Position numbers and translations under genes: made by a program. A DNA stretch of 6,220 nt, taken from CAZUVM01 sp964623885. GTDB taxonomy: Bacteria > Verrucomicrobiota > Verrucomicrobiia > Limisphaerales > UBA8199. The first letter of the stretch is position 1; each line of letters begins with the position of its first letter. The DNA lies in the NCBI GenBank assembly GCA_964623885.1, contig CAZUVM010000186.1, forward strand, positions 1-6,220, written 5' to 3'. Of the stretch, positions 1-4,316 are shown piece after piece. The notes under the pieces were generated by a model. It had not been told where the DNA came from. It saw nothing but the letters and a program-made list of their open reading frames with translations, and made no database searches.

Positions 1-268
1 CGACCTGGGCGTCCGCTTTGAGCCGCCGCGCGTCAAAGACCGAAATCTGGTCGTGCTTGGAAATCACCTTTTCTGAGACGATCAGCTTTGCGAACGCCTT
101 GATATCGCCGTTTTTTTGATCGATTGCGACGCGCAGTTCACGGGCTGGACCAACTGCCTTTTTCGCAGCTGACAATAGCGCTTCCTGGACAGCACCCACC
201 AGGACATCTCGGTTGATGCCCTTTTCGCGCTCCCAAAACTCCAAAACGGCTAGAAAATCAGCGTTCAT
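1..268 (-). CDS. nusA: NusA transcription termination/antitermination factor, N-terminal part
   Basis: NusA binds RNA polymerase near the RNA exit channel and controls pausing, intrinsic termination and antitermination. Only 89 complete codons are present; the gene continues beyond the left edge, so the S1 and KH RNA-binding domains are not visible. The visible part is the polymerase-binding N-terminal domain. It begins MNADFLAVLEFWEREKGINR, continues with a helical EALLSAAKKA segment (residues 29-38), then LRVAIDQKNGDIKAF (45-59) and VFDARRLKADAQV (77-89). This follows E. coli NusA closely, including the start (MNKEILAVVE) and the IDxKxGD turn. The ATG at 266-268 gives exactly the family's N-terminus. 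A modest GAGAG ribosome site lies 4 bases upstream. No rimP lies between promoter and nusA, unlike the common rimP-nusA-infB order, so nusA seems to be first in its transcript. The identification is firm despite truncation. Confidence 0.93.
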   Translation of the reverse strand, partial: MNADFLAVLEFWEREKGINRDVLVGAVQEALLSAAKKAVGPARELRVAIDQKNGDIKAFAKLIVSEKVISKHDQISVFDARRLKADAQV

Positions 269-288
269 ACGTCTCTCAATAACGGCAA

Positions 289-300
289 CCCCATCAGGGG
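289..300 (-). other. Small CCCC/GGGG hairpin between the attenuator and the nusA start
   Basis: Read on the minus strand, CCCC-TGAT-GGGG forms a 4-bp GC stem with a 4-base loop. It begins 3 bases after the T-run of the terminator-like hairpin and ends about 20 bases before the ATG. Any role in translation or pausing is speculative. Confidence 0.22.
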
Positions 301-303
301 AAC

Positions 304-336
304 AAAAAAGTCGGCAGATCGAGCTCTTCCGACTTT
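304..336 (-). terminator. Intrinsic-terminator-like hairpin in the nusA leader (candidate attenuator)
   Basis: Read on the minus strand, AAAGTCGG (329-336) can pair with CCGACTTT (307-314) to form an 8-bp stem around a 14-base loop. The T-run of six (304-309) starts inside the stem and continues past it, then reads GTT. On the plus strand the stem is not followed by T's, so the signal is directional and points at nusA. It lies downstream of the predicted promoter and about 35 bases before the start codon, so it would stop nusA transcription rather than that of another gene. NusA enhances hairpin-dependent termination, so autoregulation by attenuation is a natural inference. The stem is not very GC-rich, so its strength is uncertain. 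Confidence 0.5.
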
Positions 337-341
337 GGCGG

Positions 342-355
342 GCTGGCAAACCAGC
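342..355 (-). other. Small hairpin at the 5' end of the nusA leader
   Basis: GCTGG and CCAGC (342-346 and 351-355) form a 5-bp perfect stem with a 4-base loop. It lies about 15 bases into the predicted nusA transcript and immediately before the terminator-like hairpin. It could stabilise the leader or act as a pause hairpin. Such short stems also occur by chance. Confidence 0.3.
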
Positions 356-376
356 AGTCTGTACCGTTCTAAGCTT

Positions 377-405
377 ACTTTAGGGGTTTAGGCAAAACAG
401 GTCAA
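377..405 (-). promoter_or_regulatory. Sigma-70-type promoter for nusA
   Basis: Read on the minus strand, TTGACC (400-405, 5 of 6 matches to the -35 consensus) is followed after exactly 17 bases by TAAAGT (377-382, 4 of 6 to the -10 consensus). The start of transcription would be near 370, giving a leader of about 100 bases before the nusA ATG. Position, orientation and spacing all fit; the start site itself is inferred. Confidence 0.62.
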
Positions 406-583
406 GCCGAATGTTTTTTGCTGATTTTAAAGCAAACCTTATGGTCACAGCCAGACTAATCGAGCTTTTCGACTGGTTTGGTTGGTCTGGGTGGCCGCGT
501 TTGCTAGTTGGTTGGGCGTGGATTCCTTCTCCAAACCAATAGGTCGGCGTCCTGCCCCGCCGTGCGCCAAAATCTCTTTTTTC
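406..583. other. Intergenic stretch without a convincing gene
   Basis: This lies between the divergent nusA promoter and the promoter of the FecR-TPR-barrel gene. No RNA gene, insertion sequence end or clear small gene was found. The plus strand from 475 to 521 is strongly GT-rich, with closely spaced GG/GGG tracts (475-476, 480-481, 484-485, 489-491, 493-494, 510-511, 514-516, 520-521). A minus-strand frame with its stop at 445-447 crosses the region; its only ATG lies inside the next gene's signal peptide, so it is not called as a gene. The segment 459-474 loosely repeats 318-334 (ATCGAGCT followed by a pyrimidine run and GACT). Confidence 0.45.
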
Positions 584-611
584 TTGTCAACCAGCTTTTT
601 CAGTATATAAG
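584..611 (+). promoter_or_regulatory. Sigma-70-type promoter for the FecR-TPR-barrel gene
   Basis: TTGTCA (584-589) differs from the -35 consensus at one base. After 16 bases comes TATAAG (606-611), which differs from the -10 consensus at one base. The transcript would start near 617-619, only about 15 bases before the TTG start codon, so the 5' leader is very short. It is divergent from the nusA promoter, with the two -35 boxes about 180 bases apart. No operator or activator site was recognised. Confidence 0.6.
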
Positions 612-632
612 AGTCGGAAAACCCAAGTTTAC

Positions 633-3600
633 TTGCAACTCTGCACGGGCATTTTAAGGGCCGGGCTTGGACTTGCGCCATTGTTGGCGGCGAGCGTGCT
701 TTTTGCCCAGCCAGCAGGGTCGCCAGTCGAATCGGAACTGCTCACGACGGAAGGGCAGGTCGAGGTTTACCCCGTCAACGGCACGCAATGGGCGCCCGCC
801 CACACCAATCAGGTGCTGCATATTGGCGACCGTTTGCGGACCGCCGAGCATAGCCGCGCTACCCTCAGGCTCTCGGATCTGACGCTGTTGCGGGTTAATG
901 AGCTGACCACACTCCAAATTCGTCCGCCGCAAGAGGCGGGGCGGCAATCATTGCTCGATGTCAGTGGCGGATCCCTCTATTTCCTGAGTCGCGAAAAGCC
1001 GGCGCGGCAGCAATTTCGAACGCCGCTTAGCTCGGGTGCTATCCGCGGCACCGAATTCAACCTGAGCGTCGGGCAGGACGGCAAGACGGCGGTCGCACTC
1101 ATCGAGGGCGAGTTGACCCTGAGCAACGAACTCGGCCAGGTGGCAATGGCCTCCGGCGAGATGGGAACGGTCGAGGCTGGGAAAGCGCCCGCCAAGAGCC
1201 CAATGGTCGAGGCGATCAATATTATCCAGTGGTGCCTGTATTATCCTGGGGTCCTGGACGTGGAGGAGTTGCCGCTCAGCACTGATGAACGGCAAGCCCT
1301 CGGTCCGTCGCTGGCAGCTTATTCGAGCGGTGATTTGCTCCAGGCGGCGGCGAAGTATCCAAGCGGCAGGTCGCCGGGAAGCGACGCCGAACGCGTTTAT
1401 CGAGCGGCGACCCTGCTGGCGGTTGGGCAGGTCGACCAGGCGGAGGCTCTCTTGGACCGTACCGGGACCGGCAATGCCGCAAAACTGGGCCTGGCGGTGG
1501 GAGAAGTCATCGCCGCCGTGAAAAACCAGCCGGGTCCGCGTGCAACTCCGGCCGAATTAGCCAGCGAGCACCTCGCCGAGTCCTATTACTTTCAATCGCA
1601 CGGGCAACTCCAGGAGGCGCTCGATGCCGCCCGGGCAGCGGTCCTTAAATCCCCCAACTTTGGCTTCGGCTGGGCGCGCGTGGCTGAACTGGAGCTAAGT
1701 TTCGGCCACCAGGCGAGCGCGATGGAAGCCATTGACAAGAGCATCCAACTTTCTCCGAACAACGCGCAGTCTTACGCCGTGAAAGGGTTTATCCTGCTAG
1801 CGCAGAATCACATTGCGGAGGCCGAAGCTGCCTTCGACCACGCGATCTCGCTCGATGGCGCTCTAGGCAACGCGTGGCTCGGCCGTGGCCTTTGCAAAGT
1901 GCGGGGCGGGCATCGCGAGGAGGGGCGCCAGGATATGCAAACTGCCGCGGTGCTCGAACCACAGCGAGCCATTCTCCGCAGTTACCTTGGTAAATCCTTC
2001 AGCAACGCGGGAGATAACAAACGCGCCGAAAAAGAGCTCGGGCTCGCCCAGAAACTCGATCCGAACGATCCAACAGCCTGGCTCTATTCGGCGCTAGTGG
2101 AGGAAGAACAAAACCAGGTTAATTCCGCCGTTCGCGACCTGGAGCAGTCCAAGAAACTGAACGATAACGAGCGGTTGTTCCGTTCGAAGATGCTATTGGA
2201 CCAGGACCGCGCCGTCCGTGGCGCCAACCTGGCTAATGTCTATCAGGACACCGGCATCATAAACTGGAACAAAGGTGTCGCGATGTCCGACTGGGGCGTG
2301 CGCGAGGCCTCGCGCGCCGTCAGCGACGACTATGCAAATTTTTCCGCGCACCAGTTCCTGGCCAACAACTACGACGCTTTGCGTGATCCGCAGCAGTTCA
2401 ATCTTCGTTACGATACCCCCTGGTTGAGCGAATTGCTGATGGCCAACATGCTTGCGCCGGTCGGCGCCGGCAACCTGTCCGAATTCAGTTCGCAACAGGC
2501 TTACGCGCGGTTATTCCAGGAAAACCATTTCGGCGCCAGTTCTGACACCGAGTACCTGACCCATGGGGATTGGATTGAGCGTGCCTCCCAATACGGCGTC
2601 TGGGGCCCGGCCAGCTATGCCGTCGATGTGGAATACCGCTCACTTCCCGGCTGGCGGCCAAATAATCAAATCGAGGATTTCACCGGCACCGTCCGCGCCA
2701 AAGATCAGCTCACGCCGCAAGACAGCATCCTGATCGAGGGCATCTACTACAGCGCTGAGTTCGGTGACATCGCTCAATACTATAATAATTCTGGAACGAT
2801 CAATAACCCCAACGCCCCTGCTCCCAGCACGACCTTCAGCGGGCATTCACGGCAGTGGGGAAATTTCGACCAGCCTAATATCCTGCTCGGATATAATCAC
2901 GAATGGTCCCCCGGCTCGCACACGCTCGTCCTGGGAGGCCGCCTCAATGACCGGTTGTTCTACAGTGACCCGGTTTCACCAGTCACTTTTACTTTTGTCT
3001 CCGGGGGCCAGGTCGCCGCCGTCCTGACGCGTCCACTCTCCGTGCAGTTCGACCGCACAATCGAAGCTTACAGCGGTGAGATCCAGCAGATTTGGCAGAC
3101 CGAACACAATACGCTGGTTGCCGGCGCCCGATACCTCACGGGGGATGCCTCGACTTTCGCCCAGATCGATAATCCTAACAGCGTTCCTCCCACTATTTCG
3201 TCACAACGCACGGAGGCCGATTTGGACCACTACAGTGTTTATGGCTACGAAACCATTAAACCGTTCGATATTTTGCAACTGACCGCCGGCATCAGCTACG
3301 ATTTTGTCCGCTACCCTCAAAACATCGATACTGCACCGATCTCCACGCTCGAAGTCGAACACGACCAGGTCTCGCCGAAGGTCGGATTTGTCCTGACGCC
3401 GCTCCCGGATACGCATCTGCGCTTTGCTTACACGCGCTCCCTGGGCGGCAGCGTTTTCAACTACGACAACAACCTGCGCCTTGAACCGACCGAAGTTGCC
3501 GGGTTCAACCAGACCTTCCGGAGCCTGATTCCCGAATCCGTTGTGGGCGTAGTGCCCGGCACGCACTTCACCACCTATTCCGCTGGCATCGAACAATCGT

Positions 3601-4187
3601 TTAAAACGAGTACTTACCTGACCCTTGAAGGGCGAATCCTCGATTCTACTGGGGAGCGCAGCCTGGGTGTGCTGACCAACAGCAGTCCGTTTCCGGTGCC
3701 TGACAGCCCGGGCAATATCTCCCAGAGCCTGGATTTCACCGAGCAAACCGTGCTCGTTAGCCTGAACCAATTGATTTGCGATAATTGGTCGCTCGGTGCG
3801 CGTTACCAGGTAAGCCACGCGGATCTGAAAAGCACTTTCGGCGGCATTCCCACCGCCGCTCCGGGAAATCCGAGCGAAGACGTCAACGCCACTCTGCAGC
3901 AGCTGACGCTCTATGCCAATTATTACCATCGCTGCGGGTTCTTCAGCCAGTTTCAGGGGATCTGGACCGGGCAGCATAACGCGGGCTATGGGCCTCCGGG
4001 GCTTCCCGGCGATTATTTCTGGCAATTCAATCTCTACGCCGGCTATCGCTTCCTCCATCGCGCGGCTGAGGTGCGCGTTGGCCTGCTCAACCTCACTGAC
4101 CAGGACTACACCCTCAACCCGCTCAACCTCTATTACGATCAGCCCCGCGGGCGGACTGTGTCGCTGGCGTTTAAATTCTATTTCTAG
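633..4187 (+). CDS. FecR-TPR-outer-membrane beta-barrel fusion protein
   Basis: A 1184-residue predicted outer-membrane protein of unknown ligand. Residues 1-25 look like a signal peptide (hydrophobic GLGLAPLLAASVLFA, likely cleaved before Gln26). Residues about 38-185 are a FecR domain, with IGDRLRT (64-70), FRTP then AIRGTEF (128-142), VALIEGELTLS (154-164) and a closing ASGEMGTVEAG (173-183). From about 225 to 512 come TPR-type helical repeats; the clearest start near 315, 348, 382, 415, 450 and 483, with turns such as LSPNNAQSY and LDPNDPTAW. A linker (about 520-640) leads to a beta-barrel (about 645-1184) of alternating strands, aromatic girdle residues and long loops, like the C-terminal part of TonB-dependent receptors; it ends KFKFYF-like in Phe, the outer-membrane insertion signature. 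No plug domain or TonB box was seen. This FecR lacks the cytoplasmic anti-sigma part and transmembrane helix of classical FecR. The TTG at 633 is chosen because the frame opens at 543 with no ATG or GTG before it and because it keeps the signal peptide whole; no ribosome site is evident. A CHASE2 adenylate cyclase follows 129 bases downstream. Domain calls are firm; the function is not known. Confidence 0.88.
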   Translation: MQLCTGILRAGLGLAPLLAASVLFAQPAGSPVESELLTTEGQVEVYPVNGTQWAPAHTNQVLHIGDRLRTAEHSRATLRLSDLTLLRVNELTTLQIRPPQEAGRQSLLDVSGGSLYFLSREKPARQQFRTPLSSGAIRGTEFNLSVGQDGKTAVALIEGELTLSNELGQVAMASGEMGTVEAGKAPAKSPMVEAINIIQWCLYYPGVLDVEELPLSTDERQALGPSLAAYSSGDLLQAAAKYPSGRSPGSDAERVYRAATLLAVGQVDQAEALLDRTGTGNAAKLGLAVGEVIAAVKNQPGPRATPAELASEHLAESYYFQSHGQLQEALDAARAAVLKSPNFGFGWARVAELELSFGHQASAMEAIDKSIQLSPNNAQSYAVKGFILLAQNHIAEAEAAFDHAISLDGALGNAWLGRGLCKVRGGHREEGRQDMQTAAVLEPQRAILRSYLGKSFSNAGDNKRAEKELGLAQKLDPNDPTAWLYSALVEEEQNQVNSAVRDLEQSKKLNDNERLFRSKMLLDQDRAVRGANLANVYQDTGIINWNKGVAMSDWGVREASRAVSDDYANFSAHQFLANNYDALRDPQQFNLRYDTPWLSELLMANMLAPVGAGNLSEFSSQQAYARLFQENHFGASSDTEYLTHGDWIERASQYGVWGPASYAVDVEYRSLPGWRPNNQIEDFTGTVRAKDQLTPQDSILIEGIYYSAEFGDIAQYYNNSGTINNPNAPAPSTTFSGHSRQWGNFDQPNILLGYNHEWSPGSHTLVLGGRLNDRLFYSDPVSPVTFTFVSGGQVAAVLTRPLSVQFDRTIEAYSGEIQQIWQTEHNTLVAGARYLTGDASTFAQIDNPNSVPPTISSQRTEADLDHYSVYGYETIKPFDILQLTAGISYDFVRYPQNIDTAPISTLEVEHDQVSPKVGFVLTPLPDTHLRFAYTRSLGGSVFNYDNNLRLEPTEVAGFNQTFRSLIPESVVGVVPGTHFTTYSAGIEQSFKTSTYLTLEGRILDSTGERSLGVLTNSSPFPVPDSPGNISQSLDFTEQTVLVSLNQLICDNWSLGARYQVSHADLKSTFGGIPTAAPGNPSEDVNATLQQLTLYANYYHRCGFFSQFQGIWTGQHNAGYGPPGLPGDYFWQFNLYAGYRFLHRAAEVRVGLLNLTDQDYTLNPLNLYYDQPRGRTVSLAFKFYF

Positions 4188-4316
4188 CGCAGTTACTTGA
4201 AATCAGAATTGTAGCCTTATCGTAGCTCTTGCCGTAATCTGGAGGCAGTCGCAGCGTGTGAACCTCAATCAAGAGGACAATTCGGGAAAACAATTCTTGG
4301 GATGACACCCTGACTC
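4188..4316 (+). other. Spacer between the barrel gene and the cyclase gene
   Basis: These 129 bases hold no strong hairpin with a T-run, so co-transcription of the two genes is possible. A weak promoter-like pair, TTGAAA (4197-4202) and TATCGT (4218-4223), has a 15-base spacer and is not called. A minimal frame ATG-ACA-CCC-TGA (4302-4313) ends 3 bases before the cyclase ATG. No clear Shine-Dalgarno sequence precedes either start. Confidence 0.4.

Noticed and set aside
948..1295. Minus-strand open frame opposite the FecR domain
   Set aside because: The plus strand encodes a well-matched FecR domain here; the antisense frame is a shadow.
3201..4058. Long minus-strand open frame (285 codons) opposite the barrel region
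   Set aside because: It lies fully antisense to a clear beta-barrel coding region, its translation shows no recognisable domain, and it has no promoter or ribosome site. It is a by-product of GC-rich codon use in the real gene.
633..4187. Classical FecR anti-sigma factor or ordinary TonB-dependent siderophore receptor
   Set aside because: There is no cytoplasmic anti-sigma segment, no inner-membrane helix, no plug domain and no neighbouring ECF sigma factor gene in the window.
4188..4260. Weak promoter-like TTGAAA / TATCGT pair before the cyclase gene
   Set aside because: The spacer is only 15 bases and the -10 match is 4 of 6. It is not strong enough to call, although an internal promoter cannot be excluded.
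4205..4297. Inverted repeat AGAATTG / CAATTCT in the spacer as a terminator
   Set aside because: The arms are 7 bases long and about 80 bases apart with no T-run, so they do not form a credible terminator.
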